From positions 1 through 34,057 of the forward strand of contig JARXAJ010000193.1 of the NCBI GenBank assembly GCA_029865965.1: a DNA stretch of 34,057 bases. The letters are read 5' to 3'. The notes beneath the pieces were generated by a model. That model searched no databases. It was not told the origin of the DNA and was given only the letters and a program-made list of their open reading frames with translations. This document shows, in pieces, positions 10,621-18,690 of this stretch (the first letter of the stretch is position 1; every line of letters starts with the position of its first letter). A program made the translations under genes and the position numbers. The stretch comes from Aquabacterium sp. Lineage in GTDB: Bacteria > Pseudomonadota > Gammaproteobacteria > Burkholderiales > Burkholderiaceae_C.

Positions 10621-11000
10621 GGGCATCCTTCTGCGGCCCGCAATGCGCGGCCAGGACGGCAACGCCATTGCCAAGCATCCTGACAACCACGTAAACGTGG
10701 TGAATGATCCAAGACACTGTCAGCCGGCAACATGGAGTAGACCTGCGTTGTTCGTACTTTTCTCCTGCGGTTTCCCTAGTTGGCAGGGTGTGGCAAAGGT
10801 GGCCGCTGCGCAAGCGCATCACGTTGTGGCCGTGGGCAGCTTCTGATCGGACGCGCCTGACCGGCGCCACCGGGGGTGGCTTCCTGTCGTGTCAGGTGCA
10901 CCCCAGCCATCCCATCGGGCACCAGCCGGGCTGAACGCGTGCGCAGGCAAGCTGGTCAGGCATCATGCCGACCCACACCGTCTTGCCCTGAGGATGCACC
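10621..11000. other. 380-nt divergent intergenic region with nested inverted repeats
   Basis: This gap separates the divergent glutamate-synthase-like and FAD-oxidoreductase genes. Short open frames cross it, but none has a ribosome binding site or recognisable product. It holds a near-perfect palindrome (10686-10701) nested inside a wider CTGACA/TGTCAG pair. A good ribosome binding site (TGAGGA) lies just before the ATG at 11001. No confident promoter was found. Confidence 0.6.
10680..10723. promoter_or_regulatory. Nested inverted repeats, candidate operator
   Basis: ACCACGT AA ACGTGGT (10686-10701) is a 7-bp palindromic dyad. Flanking it, CTGACA (10680-10685) and TGTCAG (10718-10723) form a second inverted pair. 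The site is about 60-100 nt upstream of the glutamate-synthase-like start. No regulator gene is adjacent, so the binding protein is unknown. Confidence 0.35.
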
Positions 11001-12419
11001 ATGGCCCCGCTTGAAACCGACTACCTCGTCGTTGGCGCAGGCGCCACCGGTCTGGCATTCGCCGACACCCTGCTGCAGCAGGGCAACGCGCACATCACCC
11101 TGGTCGACCTGCATGCCAAGCCCGGCGGGCACTGGAACGATGCGTATCCGTTCGTGGCACTGCACCAGCCGTCGGCCTTTTATGGTGTCAATTCGCTGGC
11201 GCTGGGCACGGGGCGCAAGGACACCATGGGCCACAACGCCGGCCTGTACGAATTGGCCAGCGGTGCCGAGGTGTGCGGCTATTTCCAGCAGGTGATGCAG
11301 CAGCAGTTGCTTGCCAGCGGCCGCGTGCAGCACCTGCCCATGACCCGCTTCCTGGGCATGGCCGATGGCGCGGGCCGCATCGCGTCGGTGCTCTCGGGCG
11401 CCCAGTCGCAGATCACTGTGCGCCGCAAGGTGGTGGACGCCCGCTGGTTCAGCCCCAGCGTGCCCGCCACCACGCGGCCCAAGTTCAGCGTGGCCCCGGG
11501 TGTGCGCCTGGTCACCCCCACCGGGCTGACCCAACTCTGGCAGGCCGGGCAGGACCGCCCCAGCCACTTCTGCATCCTGGGCGCCGGCAAGACGGCCATG
11601 GATGTGGGCGTGTGGCTGCTGTCTTGCGGCGTGCCGCCTGATGCCATCCGCTGGGTGATGCCGCGCGACTCCTGGGTGGTCAACCGGCTCACCACCCAGC
11701 CCGGCGAAGAGTTCTTCATGCAGTCCATCGGTGGCCAGGTGCAGCAGATGAAGGCCATTGCCGAGGCCACCGATGCGGTCGACCTGTTCGAGCGCCTGGA
11801 GGCCAGCGGGCAGATGCTGCGCATCGACCGCATGCAGCTGCCGCGGATGTTCCACTACGCCACCCTGTCCGAAGGCGAGGTGCAACTGCTGCGCCAAATC
11901 ACCCAGGTGATCCGCAAGGGCCGCGTGCAGGCCATCGAGGCCGGCGCGCTGGTGCTCGACCAGGGCCGCGAGGCCATGGATGCCGGCACGCTCTACATCG
12001 ACTGCACCGCGTCTGCCGTGGACGTGCGCGCGATGGAGCCGATGTTCCAGCCCGGCAGGATCCTGCCGCAGCTGGTGCGGGCGCCGCTGGTCAGCTTCAG
12101 CGCCGCCATCTGTGCCTATGTCGAGGCGAACTTCGACGACGATGCAGTGAAGAACCGGCTGTGCACGCCGGTGCCCTTTCCGCGCAGCGTGGGCGGTTAT
12201 GTGGCAGCCACCATGGCCAGCCTGGCCAACCAGATGCGTTGGGGCGAACACAAGGCCATGCGCAGCTGGATCCGCGATAGCCGCCTCGACGGCTTCGGCA
12301 AGATGGTGGCCGGCATCGACCGCAACGACGCCGAGAAGACGGCGCTGCTCGGCGAGTTGCGCCACTATGGCGCTGCGGCCATCGGCAATGCCAAGCGCCT
12401 GATCGCCGCTGCCGATTGA
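11001..12419 (+). CDS. FAD/NAD(P)-dependent oxidoreductase
   Basis: The 472-residue protein has an N-terminal FAD-binding Rossmann motif (YLVVGAGATGLAFAD, residues 8-22) with the following acidic strand end (TLVDLHAKPGGHWND). A second dinucleotide motif is present in the middle (FCILGAGKTAMDVGVWLL). This two-Rossmann layout is that of flavin monooxygenase-like or pyridine-nucleotide oxidoreductases; the GGHW segment recalls the GG-x-W seen in monooxygenases. The substrate cannot be inferred. No signal peptide is seen, so it is cytoplasmic. TGAGGA precedes the ATG, and the gamma-glutamyltransferase-like gene follows 22 nt later, probably in one operon. Confidence 0.82.
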   Translation: MAPLETDYLVVGAGATGLAFADTLLQQGNAHITLVDLHAKPGGHWNDAYPFVALHQPSAFYGVNSLALGTGRKDTMGHNAGLYELASGAEVCGYFQQVMQQQLLASGRVQHLPMTRFLGMADGAGRIASVLSGAQSQITVRRKVVDARWFSPSVPATTRPKFSVAPGVRLVTPTGLTQLWQAGQDRPSHFCILGAGKTAMDVGVWLLSCGVPPDAIRWVMPRDSWVVNRLTTQPGEEFFMQSIGGQVQQMKAIAEATDAVDLFERLEASGQMLRIDRMQLPRMFHYATLSEGEVQLLRQITQVIRKGRVQAIEAGALVLDQGREAMDAGTLYIDCTASAVDVRAMEPMFQPGRILPQLVRAPLVSFSAAICAYVEANFDDDAVKNRLCTPVPFPRSVGGYVAATMASLANQMRWGEHKAMRSWIRDSRLDGFGKMVAGIDRNDAEKTALLGELRHYGAAAIGNAKRLIAAAD

Positions 12420-12441
12420 TCCAACCACAAGGAGACCCACC

Positions 12442-14154
12442 ATGCCCAACTGGCGCACCCTGGCAGCCACACCCTTCACCACTGAAAAGCGCCCGGCCAC
12501 CGGCAGCCGCGGCATGGTGGTCACCAACCACCCGCTGGCGTCGGCTGCCGGTGCCGAGATGCTGGCTGCCGGCGGCAACGCGGTGGACGCTGCTGTGGCG
12601 GCGCTTTTCACGCTGACCGTGGTCGAGCCGATGATGGTCGGCATCCTGGGTGGCGGCTTTGCCAACATCCGCCTGGCCGATGGCAGCCAGACCATCCTGG
12701 AAGGGCAGGGCCGCTGCCCGCAGGCGGTGGGCCCCACCACCTTCACCCCCGACCCCGAGGCCGGCCCCGGCGTGCTGGACGCGGTGGGCCGGCGCAACAG
12801 CGTGGGCCGCGCCGCCGTGGCCGTGCCAGGCAACCTGATGGCCTGGTGCCAGATGCTGCAGCGCCACGGCAGCCTGGCGCTGGCCGATGTGGTCGAGCCC
12901 GCCATCCGCCATGCCGAGCGCGGCTTTGCCGCCACCGCCTACCTGGCCGATTGCGTGGCCGACTGCGCCGCCGACCTGGCGCTGGACCCGGAGATCGCCC
13001 GGGTCTTCCTGCTCGGTGGCCAGCCGCTGCGCGCCGGCCAGCGCGTGGTCAATGCCGCCTATGCCGACACCTTGCGCGCCATCGTGCGCGATGGCCCCGG
13101 CCTGCTCTATGGCGGCGCCCTGGGCCAGGCGCTGGCCGACGACATGCAGCGCCATGGCGCCTACCTGGCGCTGGATGATCTGCGTGGCTACCGCACCAAC
13201 GACATGGCGGTGCTGCGCAGTAGCTACCGTGGCTTCGAGATCACCGGCCCGCCGCCGCCCTGCGCCGGGCCGCTGCACATCGCCCAGATGCTCCACATCC
13301 TGGAAGGCCTGGACACCGCCGGTGCCGGCTTCGGCACGGTCGATGGCGTGCACCGCATCGCCGAGGTGCTGCGCATCGCCTTTGCCGACCGCGCCGCCTG
13401 CACCGCTGACCCCGACTTCGTGCCGGTGCCGGTCGATGCCCTGCTGGCGCCGGCCTATGCCGCCCAGCGCCGCGCCGCCATCGACCCGGCACGCAGCCAG
13501 ACCTGGCAGGCAGGGGTGCAGGCCGGCCCGCTGCGCAGCGCCGGTGGCAACGAAAGCGCCAACACCACGCACATCACCGTGGCCGACCGGGACGGGCGCA
13601 TCGTCTGCGCCACGCAGACCATCAACTCGCTGTTCGGCGCCCGCTACATGGTGCCGGGCACCGGGGCGATCCCCAACAACTACCTGTATGTGTTCAACCC
13701 GCGGCCCGGGCTGGCCAATTCACTGGCGCCGGGCAAGCGGGTCACTTCGTCGATGGCGCCGCTGATCGTGCTGAAGGACGGCCAGCCGCGCTTTGCGTTG
13801 GGCCTGCCCGGCGGGCTGCGCATCTTCCCGTCGGCGCTGCAGGCAGTGCTGAACATCATCGACCACGGCATGTCGCTGCAAGAAGCGGTGGAAGCACCGC
13901 GGGTGTGGACCCAGGGCTTCGGGCTGGAGCTGGAGCCGCATTTCACCGATGCGGTGGCTGACGGGCTGGCCGCGCGCGGCCATGCCATCGAGCGTGTGCC
14001 CAACGTGGGTGGCGGCATGGGCGGCATCGCGTTTCAGCCCAACGGCGACATGGAAGGCGCGGCCTGCTGGCGCGCCGATGGCACGCCCATCGGCGTGGGC
14101 GGCGGCTTCGCCCGAGCCGGCGTGCGCTTTCTGCCTGAGGCGCGCCGGCCCTGA
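12442..14154 (+). CDS. ggt: Gamma-glutamyltransferase-family Ntn hydrolase
   Basis: The 570-residue product has the family opening (MVVTNHPLASAAGAEMLAAG, GGNAVDAAVA). The autoprocessing site is NTTHITVADRDG, where T375 is the expected nucleophile and new N terminus of the small subunit. SSMAP and LPGGLRI correspond to the gamma-glutamyl binding region, with Leu where the E. coli enzyme has Ser (PGGSRI). Family members cleave gamma-glutamyl or related acyl amide bonds. There is no signal peptide, unlike the periplasmic enzyme, so a cytoplasmic acylase role is possible. A strong AAGGAG site precedes the ATG. It converges on the D-aminoacylase-like gene with only 7 nt between stops. Confidence 0.88.
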   Translation: MPNWRTLAATPFTTEKRPATGSRGMVVTNHPLASAAGAEMLAAGGNAVDAAVAALFTLTVVEPMMVGILGGGFANIRLADGSQTILEGQGRCPQAVGPTTFTPDPEAGPGVLDAVGRRNSVGRAAVAVPGNLMAWCQMLQRHGSLALADVVEPAIRHAERGFAATAYLADCVADCAADLALDPEIARVFLLGGQPLRAGQRVVNAAYADTLRAIVRDGPGLLYGGALGQALADDMQRHGAYLALDDLRGYRTNDMAVLRSSYRGFEITGPPPPCAGPLHIAQMLHILEGLDTAGAGFGTVDGVHRIAEVLRIAFADRAACTADPDFVPVPVDALLAPAYAAQRRAAIDPARSQTWQAGVQAGPLRSAGGNESANTTHITVADRDGRIVCATQTINSLFGARYMVPGTGAIPNNYLYVFNPRPGLANSLAPGKRVTSSMAPLIVLKDGQPRFALGLPGGLRIFPSALQAVLNIIDHGMSLQEAVEAPRVWTQGFGLELEPHFTDAVADGLAARGHAIERVPNVGGGMGGIAFQPNGDMEGAACWRADGTPIGVGGGFARAGVRFLPEARRP

Positions 14155-14161
14155 TCGCCGG

Positions 14162-15895
14162 TCAGCCCACCGGCACCACCTGCGGCCCGCGCACCAGCTG
14201 GCCGGGCAGGGCGCCGGTGGCCTCGCCGTGGCGGTAGGTGGGCACGCCCGCCACGATGGTGGCGTCATAGCCGGTGGCGCGCTGCAGCAGCCGCTTGCCG
14301 CCGGCCGGCAGGTCAGCCACCATCACCGGCGCCAGCACCCGCAGGGTGTCCATGTCGATCACGTTCAGGTCGGCGCGGTAGCCGGGCGCCACCACGCCGC
14401 GGTCGAGCAGGCCGACGGTGCGGGCGGTGTCAGCCGTCTGGCGCTTGACCAGCCAGCCCAGGTCGAAGCGCCCGTGCGGCCGGTCACGCCCCCAATGCGC
14501 CAGCATGGTGGTGGGGAAGCTGCCGTCGCTGATCACGCTGACATGCGCGCCGCCGTCGCCCAGCCCGGGCACGGTGTGCGGATGGGCCAGCATGTCGTGG
14601 CAGGCATCCAGGTGGCCATGGGCGTAGTTGGCAAACGGCGCAAACAGGAAGCCCCGGCCGTTGTCGGCCAGCAGCATGTCGTAAGCGGCTTCTGCCGGCG
14701 TCTGGCCACGCTGCTGTGCGATGGCGGTGATGGCCAGTTCGGGCGGCGGCTCGTAGTCAGGCGGGTCGCCGAAGGCATACAGCCGTCTGAAGTCCGAGAA
14801 GCGCGGCAGCAGCGGGTCGGCAGGGCGGCCGTCCAACTGCTGCAGTTCGGCCAGCGCGCGTGCACGCACCGCCGGCTGGCGCATCAGTGCCAGGCGCTGG
14901 TCCAGGCTGAGGTGGTCCATGGCCTGCATGCTGGCGCAGCTGCTGAATGGATGGCGGCTGCCCTGCAGGCCCAGCAGCACGCCGATGGGCCGGGGTGCCA
15001 CCTGCGCCACCATCGGCAGGCCTTGGGCATTGGCGTCGGTGGTCAGCGCCAGCAGTTGGCGCCAGCCATCGGGTGCGCTGTGGCGCTGGCCCAATGAGAA
15101 GGACAGCGGCCGGCCCGAATCACGCACCAGCCGGGTCAGCATCGCGAATTCTTCTTCCAGCGACGGCATGTTGAAGTCGGAGATGAACTGCAACACACCG
15201 CTCCCGGCGTCCTTCAGGCCGGCGGCAATGGCCTGCAGTTCGTCCTCGGTCGCGCGCAGGCTGGGCGTGGGCTCGCCCTTGATGGATCGGTGGTTGACCG
15301 AGCGCGAGGTCGAAAACCCGATCGCCCCGGCGCGCATGGCCTCGGCCGCCAGCTGGCGCATCTGCGCCCGGTCATCGGCCGTGGCGGCTTCCAGCCGGGC
15401 GCCGCGCTCGCCCATCACGAACACCCGCAGCGCGCCGTGCGGCAGCTGGGCGGCGATGTCGATGTCGCGCCGCTGGCCGGCCAGTGCGTCCAGGTAGTCG
15501 CCAAAGCTTTCCCATTGCCAGCTCAGGCCCTCGTGCAGGGCGGTGCCGGGAATGTCCTCGACGCCTTCCATCAGCTCGACCAGGCGGTCGCGGTGGCGGG
15601 CATGCACCGGCGCAAAGCCGACGCCGCAGTTGCCCATCACTGCGGTGGTCACGCCATGCCAGCTGCTGGGCTGCATGCGGGTGTCCCAGCTGGCCTGGCC
15701 GTCGTAGTGGGTGTGGATGTCGACGAAGCCGGGCGTCACCAGCTTGCCCCGAGCGTCGATCTCGTCGCGGCCGGTGCCGGGCACGCTGCCCACGGCGGTG
15801 ATGCGGCCGTGGTCGATGGCCACATCGGCGGTGCGCAACGCGCCGCCACGGCCGTCGGCCAGTTCGCCGCCGCGGATGACGAGGTCATGGCGCAT
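14162..15895 (-). CDS. N-acyl-D-amino-acid deacylase-like amidohydrolase
   Basis: The 577-residue protein belongs to the D-aminoacylase branch of the amidohydrolase superfamily. It has the metal-binding H-x-H in [14 protein letters not shown], the Cys-containing GNCGVGFAP typical of D-aminoacylases, and a late Asp in VISDGSFP. Its ends form the composite beta-sandwich ([11 protein letters not shown] at the start, [11 protein letters not shown] near the end). Relatives hydrolyse N-acyl-D-amino acids; the substrate here is not known. AAAGGA lies upstream of ATG 15895. Neighbouring ggt-family and LysE genes suggest an amino-acid-derivative salvage theme. Confidence 0.86.
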   Translation of the reverse strand: MRHDLVIRGGELADGRGGALRTADVAIDHGRITAVGSVPGTGRDEIDARGKLVTPGFVDIHTHYDGQASWDTRMQPSSWHGVTTAVMGNCGVGFAPVHARHRDRLVELMEGVEDIPGTALHEGLSWQWESFGDYLDALAGQRRDIDIAAQLPHGALRVFVMGERGARLEAATADDRAQMRQLAAEAMRAGAIGFSTSRSVNHRSIKGEPTPSLRATEDELQAIAAGLKDAGSGVLQFISDFNMPSLEEEFAMLTRLVRDSGRPLSFSLGQRHSAPDGWRQLLALTTDANAQGLPMVAQVAPRPIGVLLGLQGSRHPFSSCASMQAMDHLSLDQRLALMRQPAVRARALAELQQLDGRPADPLLPRFSDFRRLYAFGDPPDYEPPPELAITAIAQQRGQTPAEAAYDMLLADNGRGFLFAPFANYAHGHLDACHDMLAHPHTVPGLGDGGAHVSVISDGSFPTTMLAHWGRDRPHGRFDLGWLVKRQTADTARTVGLLDRGVVAPGYRADLNVIDMDTLRVLAPVMVADLPAGGKRLLQRATGYDATIVAGVPTYRHGEATGALPGQLVRGPQVVPVG

Positions 15896-15987
15896 GGCTG
15901 GAATCCTTTCGCTGCAACAGGTTCAACCCAGTCTGAGCCCGGTGCCCGGGCCCCGGCCGTCGCCTGGGTGACCGCGCCGCGCCGCCA

Positions 15988-16599
15988 TCAGCGCGTCATC
16001 GGCAGCGCCAAGCCCATCAGCACGAACATGCCGCCACAGGCCCGGTTGAAGCGCCTGCCCAGGCGCTGCAACCAGCCACGCACCCGGTGGGCCATCAGCG
16101 CCAGGCCCCACTCGACCGCGATCTCCACCACCACGAACACCGTGGCCATGATGATGAACTGGGTCAGCAGGTCGCGCGCCGGGTCGATGAACTGCGGCAG
16201 GAAGGCGCCGTAGAACAGCAGCGCCTTGGGGTTGGACACCGCCGTCAGCAGGCCCTGGCGGAACAGCGCGCTGCCAGCGGCCTGTGGTGCGCCAGCCTCG
16301 GGCGCCAGGCTGATGGCCGGCGCGCGCCACAGTTGCACACCCAGCCACACTAGGTAGGCGCCGCCAAGCCACTTCAACAAGGTCAGTGCGCTGGCCGAAG
16401 CCTGCAGCAGCGCGCCGATGCCCAGCATCGACAGGCCGATCAGCAGGGTGAAGCCGGTGGCGCCGCCGGCCACGGTGAACAGCGTGCGGCGGTGGCCGTG
16501 CAGGGCGCCATGCGTCAGCACCAGCAGGCTGTTGGGGCCGGGCGTCAACGACAGGCCGATGGCCGCCGCGAGGTAGAGCAACCAAGTGTGCAGTGCCAT
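15988..16599 (-). CDS. LysE/RhtB-family amino-acid exporter
   Basis: The 203-residue inner-membrane protein has about six hydrophobic segments and the family signature near the N terminus (LSLTPGPNSLLVLTHG) plus the second conserved block VSNPKALLFYGAFLPQF. LysE/RhtB proteins export amino acids such as lysine, homoserine or threonine; the substrate cannot be assigned. It is divergent from the selenium-linked operon, with 97 nt between the two starts, and lies 92 nt upstream of the D-aminoacylase-like gene on the same strand. Confidence 0.9.
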   Translation of the reverse strand: MALHTWLLYLAAAIGLSLTPGPNSLLVLTHGALHGHRRTLFTVAGGATGFTLLIGLSMLGIGALLQASASALTLLKWLGGAYLVWLGVQLWRAPAISLAPEAGAPQAAGSALFRQGLLTAVSNPKALLFYGAFLPQFIDPARDLLTQFIIMATVFVVVEIAVEWGLALMAHRVRGWLQRLGRRFNRACGGMFVLMGLALPMTR

Positions 16600-16696
16600 G
16601 CAGCCAGTCTATGCGGCGCGGGTTGTCGCAGCCGGGACAAACCAGCTGCGGGGCGGATGCCAGCATGCCGCCTCAACCCAACCGAGGCCCACTGCC

Positions 16697-18130
16697 ATGC
16701 CCTTGCCCGATGGCCTGATCGTCGTCGCCAAGCGCGAATGCCCCACTTGCACCCTGGTCGAGCCGCTGCTGGCCCGCCTGGCCGACAGCGGCGACCCAGT
16801 CACCGTGCTGGTGCAGGACGACCCCGCCTACGCCGCCGGCGTGCCGGGTGCGGTGTTCGACAGCACGCTGGAGCAGAGCTTTCGCCTCGGCATTGAATTC
16901 GTGCCCACGCTGATCCGCATGCAGGGCGGGCGCGAGGTGGCCCGCACCCACGGCTGGCACCGGGGCGATTGGCAAGACATCAGCGGCCAGCCCGGCCTGG
17001 GCGCCAACCTGCCCGAGTTGCGCCCCGGCTGCGCCAGCAAGACGCTGGACCCGGGCGTGGCCGAAGACCTGCAGTTGCGCTTCGGCCACACCGGCCTGGC
17101 TGCACGCAACATCACCCTGGGCGACGCCGAAGACCCGATGGAGGCCTGCCACGACCGCGGCTGGACCGACGGCCTGCCCGTGGTGCCGCCCACGCCGGCC
17201 CGGGTGCTGCGCATGCTGGCCGGCACCAGCCGCCGGCCGGATGAGGTGCTGGGCCTGGTGCCGCCCGACCTGGCGCCCTGCACGGTCGAGAAGGTCGCCA
17301 TCAACGCCGTGATGGCCGGCTGCAAGCCCGAGTACATGCCGCTGGTGCTGGCGGCGGTGGAGGCAGCGCTGATCGATGAATTCGGCATGCACGGCGTGCT
17401 GTGCACCACCATGTTCTGCGGCCCGCTGGTGCTGGTGAACGGTCCGCTGGGCCGGGCGGTGGGGGTCAATTCCGGTGTCAATGCGCTGGGCCAGGGCCAC
17501 CGCGCCAATGCCAGCATCGGCCGCGCGCTGCAGCTGGTCATCCGCAACGTGGGCGGCGGCCGGCCCGGCGAGGTCGACCGCGCGACGCTGGGCACGCCCG
17601 GCAAGTACAGCTTCTGCTTCGCAGAGGCCGAGATCCCCGAGTGGGATCCCCTGCATGTGCAGCGCGGCTTTGCGCGGGATGCGTCCACCGTCACCCTGTT
17701 TGCCGGCGAAGGCGTGCAGGGCGTGGTCGATCAGAAGAGCCGCACGCCTGAATCACTGGCCAAGAGCTTTGCTGCCTGCCTGCGGGTGGTCGACCACCCC
17801 AAGCTGGCCATGGCCGGTGATGCGCTGCTGGTGGTGTCGCCCGACCATTGCCGGGTGTTCCTGGAGGCCGGCTGGTCAAAGGCGCGTTTGCTGGACGAAC
17901 TGACCCGCCTGCTCACCGTGCCGGGCGACCAGCTGCTGGCCGGTGCCGACGGCATTGCCGAAGGCCTGCCCGCCGCCATGGCCGGCAAGCCCGTCCCCAA
18001 GTTCCGCCCCGGCGGCCTGCTGATCGTGCGGGCCGGCGGTGGTGCGGGCCTGTTCTCGGCCATCATTGCCGGCTGGGCCGCATCTGGCCCGGTCGGTTCC
18101 ATCCCTGTCACGAAGGAGATCACGGCATGA
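16697..18130 (+). CDS. Thioredoxin-fold/DUF fusion protein, partner of the UGSC selenoprotein
   Basis: The 477-residue protein has two parts. Residues 1-100 form a thioredoxin/glutaredoxin-like domain with a redox C-P-T-C (C15/C18) and a cis-Pro V-P-T (P70). Residues about 145-477 form a larger conserved domain (GWTDGLPVVPPTP, VEKVAINAVMAGCKPEYMP, LVLVNGPLGRAVGVNSG, LGTPGKYSFCFAE) with further Cys in VLCTTMFCGP. I recognise this domain only as one of unknown function seen beside UGSC proteins. No signal peptide. ATG 16697 follows a GAGG. Its stop overlaps the selenoprotein ATG (ATGA), so the two are made together; I infer electron transfer or joint catalysis between C-x2-C and Sec. Confidence 0.75.
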   Translation: MPLPDGLIVVAKRECPTCTLVEPLLARLADSGDPVTVLVQDDPAYAAGVPGAVFDSTLEQSFRLGIEFVPTLIRMQGGREVARTHGWHRGDWQDISGQPGLGANLPELRPGCASKTLDPGVAEDLQLRFGHTGLAARNITLGDAEDPMEACHDRGWTDGLPVVPPTPARVLRMLAGTSRRPDEVLGLVPPDLAPCTVEKVAINAVMAGCKPEYMPLVLAAVEAALIDEFGMHGVLCTTMFCGPLVLVNGPLGRAVGVNSGVNALGQGHRANASIGRALQLVIRNVGGGRPGEVDRATLGTPGKYSFCFAEAEIPEWDPLHVQRGFARDASTVTLFAGEGVQGVVDQKSRTPESLAKSFAACLRVVDHPKLAMAGDALLVVSPDHCRVFLEAGWSKARLLDELTRLLTVPGDQLLAGADGIAEGLPAAMAGKPVPKFRPGGLLIVRAGGGAGLFSAIIAGWAASGPVGSIPVTKEITA

Positions 18131-18663
18131 CAGCCTCACTGGTGTTGCTGGACCCCACCTCGGAGCGGTCACCCGTCGCCCGGGCGTTGTCGGTGCGGCC
18201 CCCGTCCCTGCACGGCATGGCCGTGGCGGTGCTTGATATTTCAAAGGCGCGCGGCAACGTGTTCCTCGACCGCGTGGCCGAGCTGCTCACTGCGCAGGGC
18301 GTCACCGTCAACCGCTACCGCAAGCCCACCTTCACCCGGCCGGCGCCCACCGCACTGCGCCAGCAGATCGCGGCCGAGAACCAGCTCGTCATCGAAGGCC
18401 TGGCCGACTGAGGATCGTGCACGTCGTGCTGTATGCATGACATCGCAGATCTGGAGTCGCGCGGCCTTCCTGGCGTGGGAGTGGCATCGAGTGAATTTGT
18501 GCAGGCAGCGGCGGCGCAGGCCCAATCGCTGGGCATCGACCCGGCGATGGTGTTTGTCGCCCATCCGATCCAGGACCGCAGCGACGACGAGTTGCGCGCC
18601 CTGGCCGATGCCGCCTTGCCTCGCATCGTGCAGCGGCTGGTGGCCGTGCAGGCCGGCAGTTAG
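18127..18663 (+). CDS. UGSC-family selenoprotein (in-frame TGA = Sec95)
   Basis: The frame opens at ATG 18127, meets TGA at 18409-18411 (codon 95) and continues to TAG 18661-18663, giving 178 residues if TGA is read as selenocysteine. The residues at the TGA read U95-G-S-C98-T-S-C101-C102, the U-G-S-C motif of a selenoprotein family whose function is, to my knowledge, unknown. The following part (MHDIADLESRGLPGVGV, VFVAHPIQD) is continuous in style with the first half. selA, selB and tRNA-Sec follow directly, and a SECIS-like hairpin lies in the right place. A conventional reading would give a 94-residue fragment. U-x2-C plus C-C suggests a thiol/selenol redox or peroxidatic site. Expression is probably coupled to the thioredoxin-fold gene. 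Confidence 0.92.
18423..18441 (+). promoter_or_regulatory. Bacterial SECIS-like hairpin
   Basis: GTCGTGC (18423-18429) pairs with GCATGAC (18435-18441): 7 bp including one G-U, closing a 5-nt loop TGTAT. The loop starts 18 nt after the TGA and has G at its second position, as bacterial SECIS models require. The stem covers the codons for S100-D105, with C101/C102 at the loop. A competing 7-bp stem (18415-18421 with 18434-18440) has a larger loop nearer the TGA. It would bind the SelB C-terminal domain. Confidence 0.7.
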
Positions 18664-18690
18664 CGCGGCGCTGGTGCGCGGGTAGCGGCG

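Noticed and set aside
18415-18440. 7-bp stem with 12-nt loop as the SECIS
   Set aside because: The loop begins only 10 nt after the TGA, closer than bacterial SECIS models allow. The 18423-18441 hairpin has better spacing and a G at loop position 2.
18433-18663. Separate small gene starting at the ATG just after the TGA
   Set aside because: It is in the same frame as the upstream half, has no ribosome binding site, and the join spells U-G-S-C beside the full Sec machinery. One recoded gene explains it better.
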